The notes: generated from the letters alone by a model not told the origin. 64,000 nucleotides of DNA from Sorex araneus (GCF_027595985.1 NC_073302.1:404300503-404364502), one strand, 5' to 3'. Positions 42,345 to 53,179 are shown, numbered from the stretch's first letter. Program-made: numbers and translations.

Positions 42345-43120
42345 CACCCCCCATTTTTTAAAAAACTTTTTATTAAATCACCATGTGGAAAGTTACAAAG
42401 TTCTCAGGTTTATGTCTCAGTTATACAATATTCAAACACCCATCCCTTCACCAGTGCCCATATTCCACCACCAAAAACCCCAGTATACCCCCCGCCCCCA
42501 CCCCCTACCCTCTACTGTATAACTAACGAATTTCACTTCATTTTCTCTTTACCTTGATTACGTTCCATATTTCAACACACAACTCACTACAGTTGCTGGA
42601 GTTTCCACCCAAGAGAGACAGACCTACTACCAAGGAAGCATTTGATAATCAGTTTTCCTTTGCTGGGAATGAAGAGATATGTAGCCCCACTGCTACAAGT
42701 ATGTAACTCTTTTTTTCCCCCCTCATCCCCCTTCCCGCTCCTCATAGTATGGTGTACGCCACACCGCATTGTCTGGCGTGGGGCTTTTGCTTAGTTCACA
42801 GTCCAGAGAGGTGGCTGCTACATTAATAACCTTCAATATTTCAACAAAAACTTACTGTTATTACTTGGAGTCCCCCCCCCGCCCAGTCAGACCTGTTCAA
42901 AAGGAACTGTTTCACATAGCTGACAATTATAGATGTTAAGTCTCGTGGACGGTTTTGGATTTCTGTATAAAGTCCAGGAAAAATTCTACCAGAAATTGCA
43001 TAGCCCAGTTCGCAGTCCCAGTGCATTGTTATTAGAAAATGCACTGGGTGCCCGAAAGTGTTAGGTCTCTGGAATCAAAGTCTTTAGGCGCAGAGGGTCC
43101 TCCATCCCAAAATTTAAAGT
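42345..43120 (-). mobile_element. composite-family element, reversed, longer relative
   Basis: From the T-rich tail at 42355 it reads ATTAAATCACCATGTGGAAAG, TTCAAACACCCATCCCTTC, CATATTTCAACACACAACTC and CACACCGCATTGTCTGGCG. It parallels the reversed 39.6-40.5 kb element for about 430 bp. ATTTCAACAAAAACTTACTG (about 42837) repeats the motif at 42570, so it has the same internal duplication. The 5' limit near 43120 is uncertain. Confidence 0.75.
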
Positions 43121-43204
43121 TCCCTTTCCTAAATTGCTGACAAGCTGAGATCATTCTCTTATTACAATCTAGAGTATCTTTGAAAATTTGCTTTTTTGTT
43201 TTTT

Positions 43205-43371
43205 TTTCCTTTTGGGGTCACACCCGGCAACGCACAGGGGTTATTCCTGGTTCTAAACTCAGGAATTACTCCTGGCAGTGCTCAGGGGACCATATGGGAT
43301 GCTGGAAATCAAACCCGGGTCCGCTGTATGCAAGGCAAACGCCCTACCTGCTGTGCTATCGCTCCAGCCCC
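43205..43371 (-). mobile_element. young SINE-A with 9-bp TSD
   Basis: GGGGTCACACCCGGCAACGC..GCTATCGCTCCAGCCC; GAAAATTTG occurs at 43182-43190 and 43372-43380. Confidence 0.93.
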
Positions 43372-43514
43372 GAAAATTTGTTTTTTTTGGGTAATGTCTG
43401 TTGTAAAGTATCCATTTGTAAGATCACACACACAAAAAAAACAAAACACCCAAACACCAAACAAATAAAACCCAACCCCACACAGAACTCCAACACAACA
43501 AGTAAAACCATTTT

Positions 43515-43627
43515 GTTATTTGTTGAACCATACCCAGTGGTGCTCAGGGGTCACCATGAGGGGGACGCAGATCAAACACACTCAGCATGCAAACATGTAC
43601 TCACCCCATTAAGGTTCTCTGGCCACC
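43515..43627 (-). mobile_element. SINE-A relic
   Basis: GAACCATACCCAGTGGTGCTC and CTCAGCATGCAAACATG. Confidence 0.6.
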
Positions 43628-43822
43628 TTTTTGATTTCTAAGAAAGCAGTATCTAAAAGGCCTACACATTTATACCATTTTCATATTTTTGCTATTTGCA
43701 GTGATACCTTGAAACAATTTTAATGGCAGTCTCATGAACTTATCCTAAGCCACATATTCTTTTTTTAAGTCAGACTTGTCACAAATAAAATAAGTGACTA
43801 TCAAATTTAAAACTAATTTTGA

Positions 43823-43985
43823 GGCCGGAGTGACAGTACAGTGGGCATTTGCCTTGCACTCAGCCAACCTGGATTTCATCCTCAGCATCCCGCATCCCAT
43901 ATGGTCCCCTGAGCACCAGCAGAAGCAATTCCTGAATACAGAGCCAGGAGTAACTCCCTGCGCATTGCCAGGTGTGAGGCAAAAA
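43823..43985 (+). mobile_element. SINE-A copy
   Basis: GGCCGGAGTGACAGTACAG..GCCAGGTGTGAGGCAAAAAT; CATCCCGCATCCCATATGG has a short internal duplication. Confidence 0.88.
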
Positions 43986-44022
43986 TAAAATTAAAACACA
44001 AAAAACAACAACCTAATTTTGA

Positions 44023-44204
44023 TTGTTTTTGTTTTTTTTTTGTTTTTGGGTCACACCCGGCGATGCACAGGGGTTACTCCTGGTTCATGCACTCAGGAAT
44101 TACTCCTGGCGGTGCTCAGGGGACCAAATGGGATGCTGGGATTCGAACCTGGGTCTGCCGAGTGCAAGGCAAACGCCCTACCCGCTGTGCTATCACTCCA
44201 GCCC
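44023..44204 (-). mobile_element. young SINE-A with perfect 17-bp TSD
   Basis: GGGTCACACCCGGCGATGC..GTGCTATCACTCCAGCCC. CAACAACCTAATTTTGA occurs at 44006-44022 and 44205-44221. Confidence 0.97.
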
Positions 44205-44284
44205 CAACAACCTAATTTTGAATTATTCAGTATTCCACAGCAAAATGAGAAAGTGACAGCTTAAAAAAAAAAAAAGACTTTTAA

Positions 44285-44425
44285 GGAGGCATGGGGGAAG
44301 GACAGTACAGTCTGTAGGGTCTTTGCCTTGCACCCAGCACCCATATGGCACCTTAAGTCCTGCCAAGAGTAATCCCCAAATTGTGTCAGGAGTAAGTCCT
44401 GAGCACTGCCTCTCCCTTCCTCCTC
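44285..44425 (+). mobile_element. SINE-A, internally deleted
   Basis: AGGACAGTACAGTCTGTAGGG joined to CCCAGCACCCATATGGC; the B-box is deleted. Confidence 0.75.
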
Positions 44426-44565
44426 AACCCCTCTCACCCTCACGACTTTAAAATAATGCTTTTATATGCTGGTAACATTCTTAGGGCTGGAATATATAAG
44501 GCTACTAGTGTACCTTGTATTTGTGAGGTCCTCAGATTCTTGGCATAGTCAAAACAAATAAACCA

Positions 44566-44755
44566 GGGGCTGGAGTGATAGCACAGCAGGTAGGGCGTTT
44601 GCCTTGCACGCGGCCTACCCGGGTTCGATTCCCAGCATCCCATATGGTCCCCTGAGCAAAGCCAGGGGTAATTCCTGAGTGCAGAGCCAGGAGTGACCCC
44701 TGTGCATCACTGGGTGTGACCCAAATAGCAAAAACAAAACAAAACAAAACAAAAC
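44566..44755 (+). mobile_element. young SINE-A with (AAAAC)n tail and 15-bp TSD
   Basis: GGGGCTGGAGTGATAGCACAG..GGGTGTGACCCAAATAGC. AAAACAAATAAACCA occurs at 44551-44565 and 44756-44770. The tail is a pentanucleotide repeat. Confidence 0.97.
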
Positions 44756-44807
44756 AAAACAAATAAACCATACAATCTTAGCACCTAAAAAAAAAAAAGT
44801 CTTTATT

Positions 44808-44910
44808 TTCTTGGCGGGGAGGGTAGTACTTCAGGTAGTTCCAGGAATCAAACTCAGGGTTTGCACATGGCAGAACATGTGCTCTACGCCTTAAGCCTAT
44901 GCTAGCCCAC
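44808..44910 (-). mobile_element. old SINE-A relic
   Basis: AGTTCCAGGAATCAAACTCAG and GGCAGAACATGTGCTCTACGC. Confidence 0.5.
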
Positions 44911-44921
44911 CCCCCTTTTTT

Positions 44922-45090
44922 TTGGCTTTTTGGGTCACACCCGGCAATGCACAGGGGTTACTCCTGGCTCATGCACTTAGGAATTAACTCCTAGCAGTGC
45001 TCAGGGGACCATATGGGATGCTGGGAATCAACCCGGGTTGACCGTGTGCAAGGCAAACGCCCTAGCCGCTGTGCTATCAATCCAGCCCCT
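44922..45090 (-). mobile_element. young SINE-A
   Basis: TTTGGGTCACACCCGGCAATGC..GTGCTATCAATCCAGCCCC; possible short TSD CTAGCCC on both sides. Confidence 0.93.
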
Positions 45091-46380
45091 AGCCCCCTAA
45101 TGTTTTAAAACTAAATGTTAAAATTAGTGTTACTACCCAGAAATTTGCACTGATAAACGTTACTTTTCATATTTCTCATTTGATTCACTCAAGAAATACT
45201 AAAGTCTGAAAATTAATGGGGTTTATTATCTATAAAACCCTACCAACCACTTTTTAGTTTGTACTGGATTCTACCAAAACAAACACCCCCCACCCCAATT
45301 CTAAGAGTTTAATTATTTTGCTCTGCTGATTCATATCCTATATAGATATTTGGATGTGTATGGAGTTCACCTTACCAGCTGCGTTCTCTCTCTTGTCCCA
45401 GTCTTTTCCATCTTAACCATTCTGTTACAAAGGCTCTTATAAGACACTGACCTAAATTATGAACTACTTGATTCAAAGTGAACAAATCCAACCTGCCTGT
45501 TGGGAAAAGCTATCTGCTTGCTGACTGCTACTAATATAAGGGAGTTACCCAGGTACCTTGAGAAAGATTGTTTATTATGATTAATAATTACCCTGTTCTT
45601 TATAAGCACCTTTTTTCCAAGTAGCTCAAAGCCTTCTTGGGACACAATGCCTCTTTGATACACAGTACTAACACAAAGAACAGACAAGGAAGTAAATTTA
45701 CCTGTGAGATGGAGAGGCAAGGAGCACGGATAATTAAACTTTAATGAATTTCAGATGCATAAATTTTAGTCCAAATAGACGGATGTCAACATTCTCTATT
45801 CACGTAAAGAAATCCAAATACCCTGTATTAACCTTTATATAAATTACCTGAGAATAAACCTTTATATAAATTACCCGAGAATATCAAGTTTGAAAAAGTT
45901 TTCTGGTTTAATCTACAATGGTTATATTTATACCAAATTTGATGATGGAAAAAATATCTTTTCCCCTTTTGATAATTCCTTCCCATGAGAATAATTGTCA
46001 CATAATTAAAATTCTACATATGAAAGCTTAACTCTCTTATCTCCAAGCTCCACCCCATAATTTTATATCTTTATACTGTATATAAAATTCCAAAGAATTT
46101 TCATACAAAATAGTTGTTATAAAAATGTGTGCAAGGAAAAAATTTTATTTACAAAAATGAAGTTTGCTCCAGAGAACACACAACTTGTTTAACTTTTACA
46201 ACTGGAAGACACCAGAACCTAATTATGGTTCATTCACTTTGTGAGAAGAGAATAATGCATGATGACAAGGCTGGGAGGGGTGTTTATGTATGTAAAGAAT
46301 CCAGCAGCTGCTTCTCTTCCACAAAGAACTGATTTCACTGAGCATCTGTACATATAATTTAACCCTTATGCCAAAAGTTT
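45091..46380. other. 1.3-kb SINE-free AT-rich block
   Basis: No gene recognised. It contains the 27-bp tandem duplication at 45830-45882. Confidence 0.4.
45830..45882 (+). repeat. tandem duplication, 27-bp period
   Basis: ACCTTTATATAAATTACCTG and ACCTTTATATAAATTACCCG lie in direct succession with one mismatch. Confidence 0.92.
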
Positions 46381-46437
46381 AGCACTGTAGCACTGTCGTC
46401 CCATTGTTCATCGATTTGCTTAAGTGGCACCAGTAAT
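46381..46437 (-). mobile_element. SINE-B 3' fragment
   Basis: AGCACTGTAGCACTGTCGTC and CATTGTTCATCGATTTGC match the reversed SINE-B end at 9676. It stops exactly where SLU7-derived sequence begins. Confidence 0.85.
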
Positions 46438-47500
46438 TCCAAGAGACAGATCACTCTCCGGAATCTTAGGATTCGAGAAGATATTGCAAGATATTTGTGG
46501 AATTTAGATCCAAATTCTGCCCACTATGATCCCAAAAACCAGAGCAATGAGAGAATCCCTATTCCAATGCATGAAAGAATCAGATGAAGTGAGCTATGCA
46601 GGCGATACCATTTCAATGGCTCAGACACAGTTGTTCGCTTGGGAAGCCTCTGACAAAGGATCAGAAGTGCATCTACAAGCTGATTCTATGAAACTCGAAC
46701 TGTTGTATAAGTCCTTCAAAGTCAAAAAAGAAGACTTCAAAAACAGCAGAAAGCAAGCATCGTGGCCAAGAACATCTGGATGCCCCTCCAGTAGAACTCT
46801 TAGTTCACGCCAAAGACTATGTAGAATACTCAACATAGGACTGTCACCAAAGGGCAGGAATGGGCTGTCGCCTGCTCCAAGTATGAGGAGGATGTGGAGA
46901 TCCACAACCACACTCATATTTGGGAATCTTACTGGAAAGATGGCAGATGGGGATACAAATGTTGTCACCCCTTTTTCATCTAGATCCTACTGTACTGGAG
47001 AGGCTGGGAAGGAGGTTGCTAATTCAGAGGAATATATATTCTAAATGAGACAACTGAAGAAGAATCAGTGAAAAAGCCTCAAACCCTTATGGAGATACAT
47101 CAGGAAAAACTAAAAGAGAAAAAGAAAAAGCAGCATCGAAAGAGTAGTTCAGACAGTGATGATGAAGAAAAGAAACACGAAAAACTGAAGAAGGTGCTGA
47201 ATGCCAAGGAGGCGCGCCTTCATGTCAAGGAGATCATGCAGATCAATGAGTGGAAGCGGCTGTACAATATGAACTCCGAGAGCCCACAGAGGAAGAAATG
47301 GAGGCCTACAGAATGAAATGCCAGAGGCCAGACAACCCTATGGCCTCCTTTTTAGGACAGTAGAGACTAGTCACAGACATCATCCCAGATACACAGTGAA
47401 CTCACTCTTCTCGGCTTATAGCCGAAGATGAGAAACGGAAAAAATCATGTATGGTCTTCATGCTGCCTGACTTAAATAATAAAACTTCCAGAGGTTGCAT
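46438..47500 (+). pseudogene. SLU7: processed pseudogene of SLU7 (pre-mRNA splicing factor), 5'-truncated
   Basis: SLU7 is the second-step splicing factor that influences 3' splice-site choice. Its C-terminal half is recognisable here without introns: [18 protein letters not shown] in the frame before 46530, then [74 protein letters not shown] and finally [12 protein letters not shown] followed by TAG at about 47357. Damage: a 1-nt insertion near 46531, a codon-scale deletion near VSYAGDTIS, a frameshift near 46735 with return near 46985, an in-frame stop after NSEEYIF at 47041, and further shifts near 47310. The N-terminal part, including the zinc knuckle, is absent. About 140 bp of 3' UTR with AATAAA follow; no clear A-tail or TSD remains, so it is old. 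Loss of introns marks a retrocopy. No product is expected. Confidence 0.93.
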
Positions 47501-47684
47501 AGTAAATGAAGTTTAATCTTTAAAATGTTATACTTTGATCAAGGCTTTTAATTAAACTATTCAGACTTTAGTCCTTAAACTTGAACATAATTTGATAATC
47601 CACATTTAGCTGATAGAAAAAAGACAGATATGCAGAAAAAGCTGTATATCATACCTATTAAAGTCTCAAGATCATTAAAATTTT

Positions 47685-47772
47685 TGCTTTTTTGGCCACA
47701 CCCAGGTCAATCCTGGCTTGGCTACATGTAAGGCAATCACCCTACCCCTGTTATATAATCGCTCAGGCCCCA
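47685..47772 (-). mobile_element. SINE-A fragment
   Basis: TTTGGCCACACCCAGGTCAATCC and CTACATGTAAGGCAATCACC; the middle is deleted. Confidence 0.75.
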
Positions 47773-47959
47773 GGTCATTTTAATTGTCATGCCATAACCT
47801 CAGTCTGCTTTCAGTGTTTGTATCTTTTGTTTTTAACTTCAAACAAGGTTATTTGTAACCTTAACTTATGAATTACTAAGTAATCCTTACCTAGGTGCAA
47901 TTGAAAGTCAATTAATTATATATTTATTGAGAAAAGAGCTTTAAAAAAGTTCTAAATTT

Positions 47960-48110
47960 GGGCCAGAGAAAATGTACCAGTGTTTAGGGCTCTAGCCTTA
48001 CATGAAGCTGATGCCAGATTCAATTCCCAGCACTCCATATGAAACCCCAAGTCCTAACAGGAGTGATCCCTGAGCAGAGAGCTAGGAATAGGCCAATGCA
48101 GCCACAGATG
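47960..48110 (+). mobile_element. SINE-A copy, diverged
   Basis: GGGCCAGAGAAAATGTACCAG and GATTCAATTCCCAGCACTCC. Confidence 0.75.
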
Positions 48111-48471
48111 AAATAATTTAACTATGTTAACTCCAGGTTTTTGGTTTTGATTTTGTTATGGGGATTGAACCCAAAGATCTCACCCAGGCAAGGAAAGGGC
48201 TCTACTAGTGAGCTGTATCTGTATCACCTGGCTGAATCCCTGGCTATTTTTACAGAGGCTGTGGACACCCAACAAATAAAGTTTGATTTGTGATGTTACA
48301 AATGAAAGTCTTGGCTCCAGAGGTAAGGACAACAAATTTGAAAGACTAATAAATATGTATCCACAAAAGAAAACTATAAACTATTAAATTAGTACACAGA
48401 AATTACATAGTTAAGAGGTGCAGTCTTTCAAGTATGGGTGTGGGAGGACAGAGTGGCTATAAAAATGGGAA

Positions 48472-48600
48472 GCAGAGGTGCAGAGAGATAGTACAGTGGG
48501 CAGGGCATCTGCCTTGCACATGACTGATCAGCATTCAATCCCTGAGCAAAGAGCCAGAAGCCCTGAGCACTGCTGGTTATAGCCTCAAACCCAAAATAAA
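48472..48600 (+). mobile_element. SINE-A, internally deleted
   Basis: GAGGTGCAGAGAGATAGTACAG; the SINE jumps from ATTCAATCCCTGAGCA to AGAGCCAGAAGCCC. Confidence 0.8.
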
Positions 48601-48639
48601 TTAACTTTGAAATAAAGGAAACCAAAAATTAGGTGTCTA

Positions 48640-48786
48640 TTCTGTTAATGATCAGTCATACATTACAGGCATTACAGAAATGAATGTCATTAATATGACG
48701 ATGGATTCATGTACTGTTAATGACCAGCCATACATTATAGGTATTACAAACAAAACTGAATGTCATTAACATGATGGATTCATGTA
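48640..48786 (+). repeat. tandem duplication, about 72-bp period
   Basis: Copies start at 48640 and 48712: CTGTTAATGATCAGTCATAC and CTGTTAATGACCAGCCATAC. Both end ATGGATTCATGTA. Several mismatches and indels indicate an older event than 49797. Confidence 0.9.
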
Positions 48787-48924
48787 AGGGGAAGAAACCC
48801 AAATTTGAGTATGCCAAGAAAATAAAATATTCTTGAAGTTTTTGATTTCCTTTTTTGTGGGGTGGAAGTGGGGTTTGTCTCTCACCCAGTTGTGTTTGGT
48901 TTTATTCCTTTTTTTTTTTTCTTT

Positions 48925-49020
48925 TTGGGCCATAAACAGTGATGCTTAGGAGTTATTCCTGGCCCAGGGATTCCTGGCGCAGGGATCACTCCTAGTGGTG
49001 CTCAAGGGCCCATATAAAGA
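48925..49020 (-). mobile_element. SINE-A copy, diverged
   Basis: TTTTGGGCCATAAACAGTGATGC; contains a short duplication (CCAGGGATTCCTGGCGCAGGG). Confidence 0.65.
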
Positions 49021-49055
49021 ATTCCAGTAGTTTCCTCTTCAAGAATAATTCCTCA

Positions 49056-49230
49056 GGGGCTGGAGTGATAGTACAGTGGGTAGGGTGTTTGTCTTGCACG
49101 CGGCTGACCAAGGTTTGATTCCCAGGATTACATCCCACATGGTCCCCTGAGCACCACCAGGAGTAATTCTTGAGGGCAAAGCCAGGAGTAACCTCTGTGC
49201 ATTGCCAGGTGTGACCCCAAAAGAAAAAAA
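49056..49230 (+). mobile_element. young SINE-A with TSD
   Basis: GGGGCTGGAGTGATAGTACAG..CAGGTGTGACCCCAAAAG. TAATTCCTCA precedes it (49046-49055) and recurs at about 49239. Confidence 0.93.
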
Positions 49231-49324
49231 AAAAGACTAATTCCTCAAAATGAAAGGGTGGGGTGGTGGAGAAAAAAAAATAACTCGAGTTTCACTAATG
49301 AAAGGACTCTGGATTTTATTTCTT

Positions 49325-49428
49325 GTTTTGGGGGCCCTTGGTGGTGTTTATTGGGTCATACGTGGTACTGGGGATCGAACATGCAAAGCAAGCACCTTAA
49401 TCCCTTTACTATTTCTCTGGCCCCAGAA
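49325..49428 (-). mobile_element. SINE-A relic
   Basis: GGGGGCCCTTGGTGGTG and CATGCAAAGCAAGCACC. Confidence 0.65.
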
Positions 49429-49796
49429 CCCTAAATTTTAGAAGTAACTAATTTTCTAGTCCCCAAACCAATCTTTTTTCCTATTCCTAGCCTCACCAGC
49501 TCACTGGTACTTCATCCATGGAAGTCTAATTGAAACATTTGTTTCAAACACCTTTTCTCTATTCCTGTTGTAGTCTTTCCTTCTTCACTACTGAAACCTT
49601 TTAAACATCTGCCCCCTTGTCCAAATAGTTTTTTCTCTATAAAACATGTTCCCCACGAACCAGAGTTCCTGAAGATGTATAATGCACATATACATGGCTT
49701 AATATCTGCTTGACTAGGACACAAAGGATGGAAACCAGACTTGAGAACCAACACTGATGTATGCATCTCCCCCCCAAACTTTTTCAACGTAATCAT

Positions 49797-49995
49797 TTGA
49801 AATAAATCAGATGATTCTGTATCTGATACAAATATACATATGTTTGTTGAAAAAGTCTAAGTAAATATAAAATAACAGTATGAGACTAACACCCACTTGA
49901 AATAAATCAGATGATTCTGTATCTGATACAAATATACATATGTTTGTTGAAAAAGTCTAAGTAAATATAAAATAACAGTATGAGACTAACACCCA
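49797..49995 (+). repeat. perfect tandem duplication, 100-bp period
   Basis: 49797-49895 and 49897-49995 are identical over 99 bp (both begin TTGAAATAAATCAGATG and end GAGACTAACACCCA). The right copy continues without a break into the L1 3' UTR at 49980. The left copy contains the first 14-16 bp of that L1 sequence, so the duplication postdates the L1 insertion or an assembly error created it. Confidence 0.97.
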
Positions 49996-50405
49996 AGGAG
50001 AGTAGAGACAAGGGCCAGGAGGATTGGTCCTGTTGGAAGCCTGTCTCAAGTGCTAGGAGAGGAGGCAGTTGGGATAGGGAAGGGACCACTAAGTCAATGA
50101 TGGTTGGAGGGATTGCTCAGGATGGGAGATGTGTGCTGAAAGCAGACAAAGTACCAAACACGATGGCCTCTCAGTATCTGTACTGCAAACCATAATGCCC
50201 CAAAGTAGAGAGTAACAAGGAAAGTACCTGCCACAGAGGCAAGGGCTGGGTTGGAGTGGGAGTGGCGGAAGGAATACTGGGAACAATGGTTGTTGAAAAA
50301 GTACACTGGTGGAGGGATGGATGTTCGATCATTGTGAGACTGAAACTCAGTCACCAAAGCCTTGTAACTTTATCTCACTGTGATTCAATAAAAAAGAAAA
50401 AAAAT
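49980..50405 (+). mobile_element. L1 3' UTR, 5'-truncated
   Basis: GAGACTAACACCCAAGGAG, ACAAGGGCCAGGAGGATTGG, GATGGGAGATGTGTGCTGAA and CACTGTGATTCAATAAAAAA parallel 12618-13085 in order, with more divergence. Confidence 0.9.
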
Positions 50406-50649
50406 TAAAAAAATAAACAAAAAAAAAGCCCAAGAAGATATAAAACTACTCACAACTAGAGAAAATACAGAACTTTCACAAATGTTTAAAATAACGCACA
50501 TAAAGCAAAAAATAAATAAATAAAAATTTAAAAAAAAAACGCACATAGTATTTCCATTCCATGGGAGTAAGAGTTAACTATAAGGCTGGATTTACAAATG
50601 TAATTTTATAATTTGTTTTATAATTTATACTTAAAAAAGAAATAATCTA

Positions 50650-50825
50650 AGGAACAGGGTGATAGTACTGCAAGCAGGGTGCTTGTCTCGCACACGGCCA
50701 GCCCAGATTCGATCTCCAACACTTCATAAGATCCTCTGAGCCTGCTAGGAGTTGACTCATGAGAGCAGAGCAGGTATAAACTACGAGTACGGCTGGGTGT
50801 GGCCTCAAAACCAATCAACCAACCA
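50650..50825 (+). mobile_element. SINE-A copy, diverged
   Basis: GGAACAGGGTGATAGTACTG..GGGTGTGGCCTCAAAACC. Confidence 0.8.
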
Positions 50826-50838
50826 AACAAGAAAACAA

Positions 50839-50938
50839 AAACTCCACATTGGCACAAGTGAACTCAACTAAGGTTACTGGCAGAATATAACTCCACATTG
50901 GCAAAAGTGAACTCAACTAAGGTTACTGGCAGAATATT
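50839..50938 (+). repeat. tandem duplication, 50-bp period
   Basis: Two 50-bp copies (AACTCCACATTGGCACAAG and AACTCCACATTGGCAAAAG) differ by one base, so the duplication is recent. Confidence 0.96.
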
Positions 50939-51011
50939 TGTCAATTTTCTAAAGGATTCTCCATTTATATGATGTAATATATCTTTCACTCCCATTTGCC
51001 CTTTAACTCGT

Positions 51012-51078
51012 CATAAAGTGAAAGCAGGGAAATAAAAGATAACGGGCCATAAAGTGAGAGTATGGAAATAAAGATAAT
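51012..51078 (+). repeat. tandem duplication, about 36-bp period
   Basis: CATAAAGTGAAAGCAGGGAAA and CATAAAGTGAGAGTATGGAAA, both followed by TAAA(A)GATAA. Confidence 0.85.
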
Positions 51079-51236
51079 GATTAGCCACAGAATGTTTGTT
51101 GTATTAATGTTGCACTTAGGACAGGGGATGAATATTTTTGCTGTCTTCAAGTTTCAACTAGAGAAATGAGTAGCCACTTTATTATAAGCCTTTAAGAAAA
51201 TTTTTAAATCCTAGGATTAAAACTACAGTGGAAAGC

Positions 51237-51350
51237 TGGGGAGATAAACTCAATGTGCTGGAGAGTATGTTTTGCATGCAGAAGCCCCAGGTTCAATTCC
51301 CAACACCATATGGTTCCCCTAAGCATTGCTGGGTGTGGTCCCCAAACCAA
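51237..51350 (+). mobile_element. old SINE-A relic
   Basis: CCAGGTTCAATTCCCAACACC and GGGTGTGGTCCCCAAACC. Confidence 0.65.
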
Positions 51351-51797
51351 AACCAACCAATGGGGGAAAAAAAAAAAGCAAACCGCAAACTCTACAACTG
51401 AACTGGAGGAACAGGTTCTCTTTACCTAACAACATTAATGTTTATCAGAAACACAAACAGGAACTAGGCTTGGGCACAACACAAAGGGCTCAGTATGTAA
51501 CAATAGGTGCAAATAGGTGACAGTACATTTTTTATGTAAATAAAAGTTTATGAATTCCTACTTTTATTTCTGTCCTAGCATATAGTATGAATTCAGATAT
51601 TTCTCCAGAGTATGATACAATATCATTAAACTGTCTCATGTGATACCATGAATTCCTGTTACCTTGCCTCTCCTCAAGTATTAAGTGGTAGTAGCAATCT
51701 GCACTTGAGAGGTAAGCAGGATATGCTTTTCAGTTTCTAGAGTTTATCTATACACTACCTAAGGAAGGTCTCACAAAGAAAATCCTAGGGTCAAAAA

Positions 51798-51945
51798 TTG
51801 GGCTGGATGCTTGCCTTGCCCACTGCAGACTGGGGTTGGACCTCTGGCACCCCATATAGTTCCCCCATGCCCTACTAGGTATGATCCCTGAGCAGAGCCA
51901 GGAGTAAGTCCTTGAGCACTGTTGCCCAAAGACCCCAAAATAAAA
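51798..51945 (+). mobile_element. SINE-A copy, diverged
   Basis: GGGCTGGATGCTTGCCTTGCC; the A-box head is deleted. Confidence 0.75.
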
Positions 51946-52100
51946 ATAAATGCACCATATCATTTTTGGCATTATACTAACAACAAAAGATTTTAGGATA
52001 GTTATGAATAAAACATTCTCACAAAGCTAACAGTCATAGACTACTACACATACACACATGGAATAGTTATCTTCTCCTGTGTCTAAAGTGTAGACACCAG

Positions 52101-52289
52101 GGGCTGGAGTGATAGCACAGCGGGTACAGCATTTGCCTTGCACGCAGCTGACCCGGGTTCGATTCCCAGCATCCCACATGGTCCCCCGAGCACTGCCAGG
52201 AGTTATTCCTGAGTGCAGAGCCAGGAGTAACCACTGTGCATAGCTGGGTGTGACCCAAAAAAGCAAAAAAAAAAATAAATAAATAAATT
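52101..52289 (+). mobile_element. young SINE-A with perfect 17-bp TSD
   Basis: GGGCTGGAGTGATAGCACAG..GGGTGTGACCCAAAAAAGC with (AAAT)n-rich tail. TAAAGTGTAGACACCAG occurs at 52084-52100 and 52290-52306. Confidence 0.98.
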
Positions 52290-52339
52290 TAAAGTGTAGA
52301 CACCAGTTTTCTTACTAAATATGTTTCCTAATAAGATTG

Positions 52340-52540
52340 GGAGAGACAGTAGAAAGCCTAGTTCTATCCCCAACACCACGGGTGTCTCCCAAGCACCACT
52401 GGGAGTGACTCTCAACCTCAGGAGAGAGTCAATCTGTTCAGTTTTAACTTTTGAGGGTCCACATCTGGTGGTGTCAGGTATTAAATCCATTCTCATGTAT
52501 GCAAAGCATGTGTTCAGCCTGCTGCACTCTCCTGACTTTA
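52340..52540. mobile_element. two old SINE-A relics
   Basis: 52340-52410 sense (CCCAAGCACCACTGGGAGTG) and 52455-52540 reversed (GTCCACATCTGGTGGTGTC). Confidence 0.55.
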
Positions 52541-52744
52541 ATCTTCGATGACCACCGAATCACCACTCTTACACCTTAAAATTCAGTTCTCTTCATACCC
52601 TAGCAACAAAAGCATAGATAGTTCTACAATGTTTTATGTACCTCATTTATTACTACTACTGTAGGTATTTTTTTCCATCTACATCCAGGGATCAAAGGTC
52701 AGTCCCTTCCCATAAGCTGAGAGATTTAGGACTTGGTTTTCTTT

Positions 52745-52918
52745 TTTTTTTTTTTCTTTTTGGGTCACACCCGGTGATACATGGGGGTTATTCCTGGCTC
52801 TGCACTCAGGAATTACCCCTGGCTGTGCTCAGGGGACCATATGGAATGCTGGGAATCAAACCCGGGTTGGCCATGTACAGGCAAATGCCCTACTCACTGT
52901 GGTATTGCTCTAGCCCCT
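52745..52918 (-). mobile_element. young SINE-A
   Basis: TTTTGGGTCACACCCGGTGATAC..GTGGTATTGCTCTAGCCC; GGACTTG and AGCACTTG at its edges may be a short degraded TSD. Confidence 0.92.
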
Positions 52919-53179
52919 AGCACTTGTTTTAAATGATACCATGTGCTTCACATTTCCAGTGTTTGGGCTCAAAATTTAAAGTTTTTCTTTACTGTAACTA
53001 GAGCAAGGAACATGAACTTTGCTGAAGGTGGAGAGATAAGATGAATTCACTGCTCTATCACCTTAGAGAAGATTATCACTTAAAAGATAAAGTATACAAA
53101 TACCAAACATGTCTCTGGGCATCCAAGAACATTCTTATTTGGAACTGAGGGAGTCATGAGCAGTTGAGAATTTGAAATC

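Noticed and set aside
46526-47044. A functional 172-residue SLU7-like protein
   Set aside because: The frame is broken several times relative to SLU7, lacks the N-terminal half and any promoter; it is a decayed retrocopy.
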